Source of the DNA: an uncultured Collinsella sp.
Lineage (GTDB): Bacteria; Actinomycetota; Coriobacteriia; Coriobacteriales; Coriobacteriaceae
Length of the DNA: 16,359 nt
NCBI GenBank assembly: GCA_905197665.1
Contig: CAJJZP010000029.1
Span: forward strand, 1-16,359
Direction of reading: 5' to 3'
Position 1 is the stretch's first letter, and the number at the start of each line of letters is the position of its first letter. The position numbers and the translations under genes are program-made. The notes beneath the pieces are model-generated. The model ran no database searches and was not told the origin of the DNA. It saw only the letters and a program-made list of their open reading frames with translations. Of this stretch, positions 7,501 through 14,095 are shown piece by piece.

Positions 7501-7816
7501 CTTTAGCGCGAGCGATATCGACATCGCGCAGATGTGCCTTGCCATCGATGCTCGCACGCCGGTCGACGAGCGCTCGGTGGAGAGTGGCCTGGGAATCTTC
7601 GAAGAGCTTGGTTTCTGTCGCGTTTCGGGGTTTGACGACACCCGTCGCATCGCGATGGCCGAAAACCCCGGCCGTGTGCAATTGAGCAGGTCAATTCGCT
7701 ATTTGGAGGGGTTGCGTTCGCGCATGGAGTTCTCGGCTTTCCGGAGTTGGGCGCTCGATTCGTGCGCTTCTGATATGCTAGCCAAAGTTAACCGCCCGAT
7801 CGTACCGCGGGCCTAG
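4529..7816 (+). CDS. recJ: RecJ single-strand exonuclease fused to a RecQ-like DEAH helicase
   Basis: The protein is 1095 aa, almost twice E. coli RecJ. Residues 1-570 are a full RecJ: DHH motifs GDFDVDG (90-96), VDNG (148-151), TDHHE (171-175), GTVSDMM (233-239), DHHA1 GGHAGAVG (418-425) and an OB-like segment to about 565. Residues 611-960 are a superfamily 2 helicase: Walker A GTGRGKS (647-653), motif Ia PLRALVADQ, DEAH (752-755), ATATA, YVNSR, SAFGEGVNLPD and QMSGRAGRDG (929-938). The RecQ aromatic loop after DEAH and the RecQ zinc cysteines are not visible. A 135-aa tail ending NRPIVPRA is unassigned. RecJ degrades 5' ends of single strands in repair; the helicase probably unwinds duplex for it. 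I chose ATG 4529 (KTTHRWAV is RecJ-like); its GGGGGTGGG site is mediocre. The rel gene follows after 15 nt. Confidence 0.9.
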   Translation: MSSLKTTHRWAVARQNPELEKELSAGLGIPGLVARIMVAHGITSIEEGQLFLTPSLDRDWADPLVIPGMAVVADRVERAIHSHERIAVFGDFDVDGITSTCLLTEALRSFGANVTPFIPHRFDEGYGLSRAALDRVNELAQPSLIVTVDNGIAAKEEVSYLESLGIDLVVTDHHEPSDQVPQGVPLTDPKLEDEGPSRELAGAGVALKLVQVLGERLGKPSYWRSLIEVAALGTVSDMMPLTPENRALVAEGIQQMRVTARPGYIALAALAKADLSSITADGLSFSLIPRLNAAGRMADPKLALDLLLARDPIEASALAAELEEINRQRREIEAELTRDAMAKVEETYDGGRAIVVGGEGWHEGVKGIVASRLTNRYHVPALLFSIEDGVARGSGRSVGKVNLFDAVERCSDLLIRRGGHAGAVGVTIEASKLDEFRRRLSAVLSELPADDFEDTDEVAATVDLSELNIETIEQISRLEPFGQGNKVPLLAAEGVTMCDRAVVGKTGEHMRFVATDGAASVPAIMFRVPQIDRLINCDSAVDLVFEAVAEHWQGRVKPKLMIKDVLVRDTTAPNIDDPACELRRGVQPADLGPRLESRKRETLAQLSYTELTRSLIHSFIGSNQPHRAQVEALDALADHQSVLAVMGTGRGKSLIFHVHAAREAVLRGRASIFVYPLRALVADQAYHLSSTMAALGIGVGVLTGETVEAARDDVFAGLASGRTGIVLTTPEFLSIHRDRFARSGRIGFVVIDEAHHAGLAKGGDRSAYLDMPDILKALGDPVVMAATATATAPVVAELARVLPITRTVVDETVRENLRLEDDRDLASRENRLVSIVATGEKTVIYVNSRDQSVALAKTLRKRVPDYASHIAFYNAGLTRTDRHRVEEAFRDGCLSCIVSTSAFGEGVNLPDIRHVVLYHMPFGAIEFNQMSGRAGRDGQPAVIHLLYSSRDARINERLLDCYAPERDELVTLYRALQTMWRSNRGKTGDDSFSASDIDIAQMCLAIDARTPVDERSVESGLGIFEELGFCRVSGFDDTRRIAMAENPGRVQLSRSIRYLEGLRSRMEFSAFRSWALDSCASDMLAKVNRPIVPRA

Positions 7817-7831
7817 GGGAAGGGGACCTCG

Positions 7832-10192
7832 ATGGATGCCGCAGCCCGTACCGCCCATGATTCCACCCTCCAGCCGTTCTCGGAGATGGAGCACTATAAG
7901 CATGCCGATGAGCTGCCGCCCGAGATTATGGCGGACAGCTACGACAAGCTGGAGCGCCTGTGCCTCAAATATATGAATGAGGACGACTTTTCTAAGGTGG
8001 AGCAGGCCTATTGCTTTGCTGCCGAGAAGCACTGCAACCAAAAGCGCCGCTCGGGTGAGATGTACATCAACCATCCCGTCGAGGTGGCCATCATTTTGGC
8101 CGATCTCAAGATGGACTGCGATGTGGTGTGCGCCGCGCTGCTGCACGATACCGTCGAGGATACCGAGACCTCGCTTGCTGATGTTTCCGGCCTGTTTGGC
8201 GATACGGTGGCCGAGCTCGTCGATGGCGTGACCAAGCTCACCAACATCGAAGTCGACAGCATGGACGAGAAACAGGCGCTCACGCTGCGCAAGATGTTCC
8301 TCGCCATGTCCAAGGACATCCGCGTTATCATCGTCAAACTCGCCGACCGCCTGCATAATATGCGCACGCTCGCCGCCCTGCGCGAGGACCGTCGCCTGTT
8401 TAAGGCACGCGAGACTATGGACGTGTACGCGCCCCTGGCCGACCGTCTGGGCATGAGCTCCATTAAATGGGAACTCGAGGACCTGTCCTTCTTCTACCTT
8501 GAACCCGACGCCTACCAGCGCATCGCACGCATGGTGGCGGAGTCGCGCGAGGTCCGTGAGCGCTATCTGGCCGAGACCATCAAGACGCTCACCGACGAGC
8601 TCAACCGCATTGGCCTGGAGGACTTCCAGATCAACGGCCGTTCCAAGCACTATTGGTCCATCTACCAAAAGATGAAGCGCAAGGGCAAGGAATTCTCCGA
8701 GATCTACGACCTGGTGGCACTGCGCGTCATCACGCATTCGGTGCGCGATTGCTACTCCACGCTCGGCGCGGTGCATACGCTGTGGCACCCCATGCCCGGG
8801 CGCTTTAAAGACTATATTGCCATGCCCAAGGTCAATAACTACCAGTCGCTCCATACGACGGTTATCGGCCCCACGGCTCGTCCGCTCGAGATTCAGATTC
8901 GTACCTACGAGATGCACGAGCAGGCCGAGTACGGTATTGCCGCCCACTGGCTCTATAAGAAGTCGGGCGGATCGTCTGCGTCTAAGACCAATGATGCCCA
9001 GCGTCTGGACGACCAGATTAACTGGCTCAAGCATTCGCTCGATTGGGCGGCGTCTGACGAAATCACCGATGCCAAGGAATACCTGCACTCGCTGAAGGTC
9101 GACTTGTTTGACCAGGAGATTTTTGTCTTTACGCCCAAGGGCGAGGTCATGGCGCTTCGTGCCGGCTCTACACCGCTCGACTTTGCCTACGCCGTCCATA
9201 CCGAGGTCGGCAACCACTGCGTCGGTGCCAAGATCAACGGTGCGGTGGCGCCGCTTACGCACGAGATCAAGACGGGTGACCGTGTCGAGATTTTGACCAA
9301 CAAGAGCTCTAAGCCGTCGCGCGATTGGCTCAAGATCGTCAAGACACCTTCGGCCAAGTCAAAGATTCGCCGTTACTTCGCCGCCGCGACCAAAGACGAT
9401 GACGCTGCTGCCGGCCGCGATATACTGGCCAAGGACCTGCGCAAGCGCGGGTATGGCATCTCTACGCCGCGCTCGACGCGTGCGCTCAACGCCGTGGCGG
9501 AGCAGTTTAACTACAAGCAGCTCGAGGACCTGTTTGCCGCCGTTGGTGCGGGTAAAGTCGCCCCGCGTGCCGTGGGCAACAAAGTCGAGCAGATTTTGGA
9601 CCCCAAGCCTGAGGAGCAGCTCACCAAGGCCGAGGCCATTGCCGAGGTCGTGAAGCAGCCTGCGCGCGGATCAAACCGCAAGCCGCAAAAGCGCGGCAAG
9701 AGCGCCAGCAACGGTATCATCGTCAAAGGCGAGAGCAACAGCGGCCTGCTGGTCCGTCTGGCGCATTGCTGCAATCCGGTGACGGGCGACGACATCGTCG
9801 GTTTCATCACGCGCGGTCGCGGCGTTTCGGTTCATCGCGCCAACTGCCCCAACGTCAAGGGTCTTATGGAGCATCCCGAGCGCATGATCGAAGTGGAGTG
9901 GGACGGCGCTGCCGACACCCTCTTCCAGGTCGAGATCGTGGTCGAGTGCCTGGATCGTATGGGCTTGCTCAAGGACGTCACCATCGCCATTGGCGATGCG
10001 GGCGGCAATATCCTTTCTGCCGCCACGTCGACCAACCGCGAGGGTATTGCAACCCTGCGCTTTATGGTCGAGATTTCGGACGCGAGTGGTCTGGATCCGC
10101 TGCTGGCCTCCATCAGCAGCGTTGACTCGGTCTACGACGCGCGCCGCCTGATGCCCGGCGAGGGTGGAGCCCAGCTTAAGCGCCGCGTTTAG
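7832..10192 (+). CDS. rel: Bifunctional (p)ppGpp synthetase/hydrolase Rel
   Basis: The 786-aa protein has the full long-RSH layout. The HD hydrolase domain carries H81, HD 105-106 and ED 109-110, all intact. The synthetase domain has GRSKHYWSIYQKM (269-281), RFKDYIAMPKVNNYQSLHTTV-type blocks (324-344) and EIQIRTYEMHEQAEYG. TGS follows at 429-489 (FVFTPKGEVMALRAGSTPLDF), then a helical region, the HCCNP/NCPN zinc-finger-like block (645-674) and a C-terminal ACT domain (700-772). It makes ppGpp on stalled ribosomes and degrades it otherwise. The hydrolase residues are intact, so it is predicted bifunctional. AAGGGG precedes the ATG; the gap from recJ is 15 nt, implying co-transcription. Confidence 0.95.
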   Translation: MDAAARTAHDSTLQPFSEMEHYKHADELPPEIMADSYDKLERLCLKYMNEDDFSKVEQAYCFAAEKHCNQKRRSGEMYINHPVEVAIILADLKMDCDVVCAALLHDTVEDTETSLADVSGLFGDTVAELVDGVTKLTNIEVDSMDEKQALTLRKMFLAMSKDIRVIIVKLADRLHNMRTLAALREDRRLFKARETMDVYAPLADRLGMSSIKWELEDLSFFYLEPDAYQRIARMVAESREVRERYLAETIKTLTDELNRIGLEDFQINGRSKHYWSIYQKMKRKGKEFSEIYDLVALRVITHSVRDCYSTLGAVHTLWHPMPGRFKDYIAMPKVNNYQSLHTTVIGPTARPLEIQIRTYEMHEQAEYGIAAHWLYKKSGGSSASKTNDAQRLDDQINWLKHSLDWAASDEITDAKEYLHSLKVDLFDQEIFVFTPKGEVMALRAGSTPLDFAYAVHTEVGNHCVGAKINGAVAPLTHEIKTGDRVEILTNKSSKPSRDWLKIVKTPSAKSKIRRYFAAATKDDDAAAGRDILAKDLRKRGYGISTPRSTRALNAVAEQFNYKQLEDLFAAVGAGKVAPRAVGNKVEQILDPKPEEQLTKAEAIAEVVKQPARGSNRKPQKRGKSASNGIIVKGESNSGLLVRLAHCCNPVTGDDIVGFITRGRGVSVHRANCPNVKGLMEHPERMIEVEWDGAADTLFQVEIVVECLDRMGLLKDVTIAIGDAGGNILSAATSTNREGIATLRFMVEISDASGLDPLLASISSVDSVYDARRLMPGEGGAQLKRRV

Positions 10193-10228
10193 TCGCGACG
10201 AACGTGCCACATTATCGATATTCGCTAC

Positions 10229-10256
10229 ACTCGAGGCATCGTTTGATGCCTCGAGT
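10229..10256 (+). terminator. 12-bp hairpin between rel and the hydrolase gene
   Basis: ACTCGAGGCATC (10229-10240), loop GTTT, then the exact complement to 10256. The stem is strong but only TCTATAG follows, with no T-run, and the next ribosome-binding site starts near 10266. It could be a weak terminator, an mRNA-processing or stability element, or a hairpin that modulates translation of the next gene. A TACACT at 10226-10231 could be a -10 box. Confidence 0.4.
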
Positions 10257-10276
10257 TCTATAGAGAGGAGGGGGAC

Positions 10277-10960
10277 ATGAGTGCTGTGTCCTTGGATGTA
10301 ACTCCCAAGGGATCGGTCGAGATTGAGACGCTCGTAAACGGTCCCATTCAGACCAATAGCTATGCTGTTATTTCGGACGATGAGTGCGTGATTATCGACC
10401 CTGCGTGGGAAGGCGAGCGCCTGGTGGAGCATATTCGAGCCGAGCATCCCGGCGTACGCGTGCTTGGCGCCGTATGCACTCATGGCCATGCCGATCATGT
10501 TGGTGGTGTTGCCGGCGTGCGAACCACCGTTGGCGAGGGCTGCCGGTATGAGCTGTGCGCTAAGGATGTGGCGGTGCCGCATGCGAACATCGAGGAACAG
10601 CGAGCTATGTGGGGCATTGAGACGCCCGACCCCGGGGAGCCGACGCGCCTGCTCGCCGAGGGCGATGCTATCGAGGTGGGCGATATCTGCCTGCAGGTGA
10701 TCGAGACACCAGGGCATACGCCGGGCGGGATCGTCTTGTTCGCCGCCACCGAGCAGGGGAACATTGCCTTTGTGGGCGACACGCTATTCCCGGGCAGCCA
10801 CGGCCGCACCGATCTTGCCGGTGGCGACGAGGCGGCGATTCTGCGCTCGCTCTCCAAGCTCGCCCGGCTTCTCCCGCCCGATACCGTTTGCCTAACCGGC
10901 CATGGCGATTCGACCACCATGGCGCGCGAACTCATGCAGAACCCGTTCATGCAGGTATAG
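10277..10960 (+). CDS. Metallo-beta-lactamase-fold hydrolase, glyoxalase II type
   Basis: The 227-aa cytosolic protein shows the metal-binding motifs in order: THGHADH (68-74), PGHTPGG with H147, FVGDTLF with D168, and LTGHGDSTTM with H209. GRTDL (176-180) after the metal aspartate is typical of glyoxalase II-like hydrolases (YcbL type). These hydrolyse thioesters such as S-lactoylglutathione or related bacillithiol/mycothiol adducts. Actinobacteria lack glutathione in most lineages, so the real substrate is uncertain. The start is clear, with AGGAGGGGG 4-10 nt before ATG. It follows rel by 84 nt across a hairpin, and may be read from the upstream transcript or a weak local promoter. Confidence 0.85.
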   Translation: MSAVSLDVTPKGSVEIETLVNGPIQTNSYAVISDDECVIIDPAWEGERLVEHIRAEHPGVRVLGAVCTHGHADHVGGVAGVRTTVGEGCRYELCAKDVAVPHANIEEQRAMWGIETPDPGEPTRLLAEGDAIEVGDICLQVIETPGHTPGGIVLFAATEQGNIAFVGDTLFPGSHGRTDLAGGDEAAILRSLSKLARLLPPDTVCLTGHGDSTTMARELMQNPFMQV

Positions 10961-11066
10961 CTTGATAGTCGGCTTTTAAAGCACGAGAAGCGTCCAAACG
11001 TCAAGCTATTTTTCCCCAACGGGTCGATTCCGTAGGGCAAACGGTCAAAAAAAGTCTGTTTGGACG
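10959..11066 (+). other. Structured stretch between hydrolase and aldolase genes
   Basis: Several inverted repeats are nested or interleaved here. AGCTTGA (10959-10965) pairs with TCAAGCT (11001-11007), followed by ATTTTTCCCC, which could act as a terminator. GCTTT/AAAGC lies at 10972-10982. CCC-A-ACGG (11015-11022) pairs with CCGT-A-GGG (11030-11037). CGTCCAAAC (10991-10999) pairs with GTTTGGACG (11058-11066). The first and last pairings compete. No known riboswitch or small RNA is recognised. Confidence 0.4.
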
Positions 11067-11087
11067 ATATTCGTGAACAAACGAACG

Positions 11088-11115
11088 TTTATGCTCGGGT
11101 GCGCCGTGGTAAAAT
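11088..11115 (+). promoter_or_regulatory. Probable aldolase promoter
   Basis: TAAAAT (11110-11115) is a good -10 match, with a weak -35 TTTATG (11088-11093) at 16-nt spacing. Transcription from it would start near 11122, about 34 nt before the aldolase ATG, and would exclude the inverted repeats upstream. Confidence 0.45.
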
Positions 11116-11155
11116 CTCAGGCGTTATCGGAGCAACCTTACAGGAGGTTTCTTTT

Positions 11156-12022
11156 ATGCTCGTCAACGCAGCAGACATGCTCAAGAAGGCCGAGGCCGGC
11201 AAGTACGGTCTCGGTGCCTTCAACACTAACAACCTCGAGTGGACCCTGGCTATTCTCCAGGCCGCCGAGGAGGCCAAGTCTCCGCTGATCCTTCAGTGCA
11301 CCGCTGGTGCCGCTAAGTGGATGGGCGGTTTCAAGGTCTGCGCCGACATGGTCAAGGCTGCCGTCGAGGCCACGGGCGTTACCGTTCCCGTCGCCCTTCA
11401 CCTCGATCACGGTTCTTACGAGGACTGCTTCAAGTGCATCGAGGCCGGCTTCACGTCCATCATGTATGACGGCTCTCACGAGGAGACCTTCCAGCTTAAC
11501 CTCGACCGCACCAAGGAGCTCGTTGAGCTTGCCCACTCCAAGGGCATGTCCATCGAGGCCGAGGTCGGCGGCATCGGCGGCACCGAGGACGGCGTGACCT
11601 CCAGCGGCGAGCTCGCTGATCCTGCTGAGTGCAAGCAGATCGCTGACCTGGGCGTCGACTTCCTCGCCTGCGGCATCGGCAACATCCACGGCGTGTATCC
11701 CGCCGACTGGGCTGGCCTTTCCTTCGAGCGCCTGGGCGAGATCAAGGCCCAGACCGGCGACCTGCCCCTCGTCCTGCACGGTGGCACCGGCATCCCCGAG
11801 GATCAGATCAAGAAGGCCATTTCCCTGGGCATCTCCAAGATCAACGTCAACACCGACCTGCAGCTCGTCTTCGCCAAGGGCGTCCGCGAGTACATCGAGG
11901 CTGGCAAGGATCAGCAGGGCAAGGGCTTTGATCCCCGCAAGCTCCTCAAGCCTGGTCGCGACAACATCGTTGCCCGCACCAAGGAGCTCATGGAGGAGTT
12001 TGGCTCCGTCAACAAGGCGTAA
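11156..12022 (+). CDS. fba: Class II fructose-bisphosphate aldolase
   Basis: The 288-aa enzyme splits fructose-1,6-bisphosphate into dihydroxyacetone phosphate and glyceraldehyde-3-phosphate in glycolysis, and runs in reverse in gluconeogenesis. Class II signatures are visible: HLDHG (82-86, catalytic D84 and zinc ligand H85), MYDGSHEE (103-110), EAEVGGIGGTEDG (134-146), NIHGVYP with zinc ligand H178, LHGGTGIP with H208, and SKINVNTDLQ for phosphate binding. It matches the B. subtilis FbaA length. I start at the ATG after CAGGAGGT (11141-11148); an in-frame extension to 11060 lacks a site and crosses the promoter. C-ending codons dominate, fitting high expression. Tagatose-bisphosphate aldolase is the main alternative. 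Confidence 0.93.
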   Translation: MLVNAADMLKKAEAGKYGLGAFNTNNLEWTLAILQAAEEAKSPLILQCTAGAAKWMGGFKVCADMVKAAVEATGVTVPVALHLDHGSYEDCFKCIEAGFTSIMYDGSHEETFQLNLDRTKELVELAHSKGMSIEAEVGGIGGTEDGVTSSGELADPAECKQIADLGVDFLACGIGNIHGVYPADWAGLSFERLGEIKAQTGDLPLVLHGGTGIPEDQIKKAISLGISKINVNTDLQLVFAKGVREYIEAGKDQQGKGFDPRKLLKPGRDNIVARTKELMEEFGSVNKA

Positions 12023-12042
12023 GCGTCGCTAAACTTCCCGCC

Positions 12043-12134
12043 GGAAGCCCCGTCCCCCTACACTGTTTCCTTTGCGCTCACCTGGCTTTGCCAGAAGTCG
12101 CGCCAAGAAAACAGCTCCGGGGGACGGGGCTTCC
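12043..12134. repeat. 92-bp palindromic element after the aldolase gene
   Basis: GGAAGCCCCGTCCCCC (12043-12058) and its exact 16-bp complement (12119-12134) enclose a second imperfect arm pair, 12063-12077 with 12100-12114 (two mismatches), and an apical hairpin CTGGC-TTT-GCCAG (12082-12094). The whole folds into one long hairpin. It may end fba transcription, although only TTCGTTT follows. It contains GGGGACG like the repeats at 119, 1577 and 1620, so it may be another palindromic repeat. A short competing hairpin, CTTCC-CGCC-GGAAG, lies at 12034-12047. Confidence 0.65.
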
Positions 12135-12209
12135 TTCGTTTAACGCCGCAGGGTTACGAGGCTGAATTATTTATTTGACTACCGTTCAGCAGTGTTGATG
12201 GCTCCCTTG

Positions 12210-12238
12210 TTGGGGCTTTCTTTTTATCTCGCTACAAT
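12210..12238 (+). promoter_or_regulatory. Probable promoter of the transglutaminase-like gene
   Basis: TTGGGG (12210-12215), 17-nt spacer, TACAAT (12233-12238). Transcription would begin near 12245, leaving a leader of about 28 nt before the GGAG ribosome site and ATG at 12273. Confidence 0.5.
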
Positions 12239-12272
12239 GTGCTTCAAGGGTTCTAATGACTTGGAGTTTGGT

Positions 12273-13706
12273 ATGGCTGTTATTAATGTGCTGCCTTCGG
12301 ATGGGAAGGTTATTGACGAGGGGCCTGTTGGTTGCTCTGTTGATGTTTGCTGTGATGACTTTCGTCATCTCGATGTTGGACTGCCGCCCGAGATTCTTCG
12401 TCTTAAGGATGCCGGGTATTTGACGCAGGCTGTTGCTGCCTGCGATCGCCTTTTGGAGCAGAACCCTGAGCCTTCGCTGGCTGCTTGTGTTCGTGCAGAG
12501 CGGTATCGCATGCTCGAGACGCCGCTTCATTTTTCGGTGTCGCGTGATCGGGCCATTGCGATGATTTGCGAGGAGTGGCCTGAGTTTACCGAGGAGCAGT
12601 TTGACGATCTGATTGACCGTAAGCGTATTGACTGGCGCTTTATCGATGGCGAGCTGTTCGTTCTCGACAACTTCCTCGATTCGCTTCGCGTATATCCCAA
12701 AGAGGTCCCCGGCATGCGTCCCGATCCTACGGACGGAATTGCACTGCGCAACGAGATGCTCAAGGAGATGGAGTCGCAAAACGGATTGGCTCGCGTCATT
12801 ACGCTTAAAGCGTCTGTGTCTGTCCCCGGCGCTCTAGAGGGGGAGACCGTTCGCGCTTGGCTTCCCGTTGCCGCCACCTGCCGCCAGCAGTCTCGGGTCG
12901 AGATTCTCGACATGACGCCGGAGGGTGCTGTTGCTCCCGCGAACGCTTCGGCACGTACCGCCTCGTGGTCTTCTTCGAGTGAACGCTCATTCTCGGTGAC
13001 CTATCGTTATCACATCGATGCTGCTTATTGTGATGTCTACGGTGGCACACTTCCGGTTCATCCGCGTATGGACGCGCCTCTGCCCGAGGATATTTCCGAG
13101 GACCGTCCGCACATTGCATTCACGCCGTATCTGCTGCAGCTGACGGCCGGTGTTGTTGACGGACTCGAGGATCCGCTCGATCGCGCCCGTGCTATCTATG
13201 ATTACCTGACGCAGCATATCGACTATCGCTATCAGCCGCCGTACTTGCTTTTGGGATCTATTGCCGATGACTGCGCGCATTCGCTCCGCGGCGATTGCGG
13301 CGTTATGGCGCTCACGTTTATCACCATGTGCCGTATCGCGGGCGTGCCCGCCCGTTGGCAGAGCGGCCTGTACGTTGCGCCCGATTCGGTGGGGTCGCAC
13401 GACTGGGCAGAGTTCTATACGCCGCAGACCGGTTGGCTCAACGCCGATGTGTCATTTGGATCTTCTGCTCGCAGGATGGGGGAGGAGTGGCGCCGCCGTC
13501 ACTACTTTGGCAATCTCGACCCGTGGCGTATGGTGGCCAACAATCGATTCCAGGCAGAGTTTGAGCCCTCTTTCGACGGCATGCGCGAGGACCCTTACGA
13601 TAACCAGATGGGTGAGGCTTCGGTCGGCGGTCGCGGATGCCGTCAGCGTGAGATGCTCCGCACGGTCGAACTCATCGAAATGCTCGAAGTTCCATTTTCG
13701 GACTAA
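12273..13706 (+). CDS. Transglutaminase-like (TGc domain) protein
   Basis: The 477-aa protein has no signal peptide or membrane span, so it is probably cytosolic. Residues 40-175 are helical, with a possible TPR-like pair (AVAACDRLLEQNPEPSLAAC). Residues 176-250 look beta-rich, as in arylamine/transglutaminase-like families. The C-terminal domain carries the Cys-His-Asp triad: RGDCGVMA (C342), SHDWAEFY (H376) and NADVSFG (D392). Such proteins act as amidases, cysteine proteases or peptide-modifying enzymes; the substrate is unknown. I start at ATG 12273 (GGAG, 6 nt spacing) because the frame upstream overlaps the promoter. Its N-terminal codons are rich in T at third positions, unlike the C-rich fba next door, suggesting modest expression. 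It is monocistronic. Confidence 0.8.
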   Translation: MAVINVLPSDGKVIDEGPVGCSVDVCCDDFRHLDVGLPPEILRLKDAGYLTQAVAACDRLLEQNPEPSLAACVRAERYRMLETPLHFSVSRDRAIAMICEEWPEFTEEQFDDLIDRKRIDWRFIDGELFVLDNFLDSLRVYPKEVPGMRPDPTDGIALRNEMLKEMESQNGLARVITLKASVSVPGALEGETVRAWLPVAATCRQQSRVEILDMTPEGAVAPANASARTASWSSSSERSFSVTYRYHIDAAYCDVYGGTLPVHPRMDAPLPEDISEDRPHIAFTPYLLQLTAGVVDGLEDPLDRARAIYDYLTQHIDYRYQPPYLLLGSIADDCAHSLRGDCGVMALTFITMCRIAGVPARWQSGLYVAPDSVGSHDWAEFYTPQTGWLNADVSFGSSARRMGEEWRRRHYFGNLDPWRMVANNRFQAEFEPSFDGMREDPYDNQMGEASVGGRGCRQREMLRTVELIEMLEVPFSD

Positions 13707-13745
13707 TCGGTAGAAAGCTGTGATAAACTAACTCACGCATTACGT

Positions 13746-13832
13746 GCCCGAGTGGCGGAATTGGCAGACGCAGTGGACTCAAAATCCACCGTTGGCAACA
13801 ACGTGCGAGTTCGAGTCTCGCCTCGGGCACCA
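13746..13832 (+). tRNA. tRNA-Leu (anticodon CAA)
   Basis: An 87-nt class II tRNA. Acceptor GCCCGAG pairs with CTCGGGC (13822-13828), discriminator A, encoded CCA (13830-13832). The anticodon stem GTGGA/TCCAC encloses loop CTCAAAA with anticodon CAA at 13780-13782, reading UUG. The long variable arm is GTTG-GCAA-CAAC and the T arm GCGAG-TTCGAGT-CTCGC. A possible -10 TAAACT lies at 13724-13729. Confidence 0.97.
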
Positions 13833-13851
13833 TACATGCAAGTGAGCGTTC

Positions 13852-13874
13852 AAGGGGGTTGCGGCCCCCTTTTT
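13852..13874 (+). terminator. Intrinsic terminator of the tRNA-Leu gene
   Basis: AAGGGGG (13852-13858), loop TTGCGG, CCCCCTT (13865-13871), and a T-run to 13874. It lies 20 nt after the tRNA 3' end. Confidence 0.88.
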
Positions 13875-13907
13875 CGTGTACGTAATGTGATAACGCGCTG
13901 CGCGTGT

Positions 13908-14076
13908 TATTATTCGCAAGGCGTTGTTCCCGCAATGCCCTAAAGAGGAACCCGAGGGTTCCCACCTTTTGGCGCCAATGAGCAGCTGACTGGTCATACA
14001 ACTTAGATTCCCTTCCTCAAATCGAGGAAGTCTATGTGTACGACCTGGTTGCAAAGAAGCGCCGGGTTATTTTTTT
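13908..14076 (+). promoter_or_regulatory. Promoter and structured leader of infC-rpmI-rplT
   Basis: A possible -10 TATTAT lies at 13908-13913. The leader holds hairpin GGCGTTG/CAATGCC (13920-13939), hairpin GGAACCC-GA-GGGTTCC (13947-13962) and a long hairpin from 13992 to 14045: GGTC/GACC, TACA/TGTA, TTAGA/TCTA and CTTCCTC/GAGGAAG, with small bulges. A terminator follows (next entry). This layout resembles leaders of infC operons that respond to L20 or IF3 in Gram-positive bacteria. I cannot match it to a named Rfam family with certainty. Confidence 0.6.
14043..14076 (+). terminator. Attenuator-like terminator directly before infC
   Basis: ACCTGGTTGC (14043-14052), loop AAAGAA, GCGCCGGGT (14059-14067), with one bulge and two G-T pairs, then TATTTTTTT ending at 14076. 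It ends just 7 nt before the GGAGG that serves infC. Its first three bases also close the long leader hairpin (13992-14045), so the two structures compete at their junction. This position implies control by premature termination. Confidence 0.65.
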
Positions 14077-14095
14077 ATGAATGGAGGTAGGGAAA

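Noticed and set aside
7778..9262. 494-codon minus-strand open frame opposite rel
   Set aside because: It lies antisense to an unmistakable Rel protein, has no recognisable domain and reflects the G/C-biased third positions of the plus strand.
9671..10717. 348-codon minus-strand frame opposite the rel end and hydrolase start
   Set aside because: It crosses two real plus-strand genes and their regulatory gap, with no recognisable motif.
13672..14001. Minus-strand frames covering the tRNA-Leu (peptides with RREDSNSH-like or EARLELAR-like text)
   Set aside because: These are the well-known false proteins read antisense to tRNA-Leu genes.
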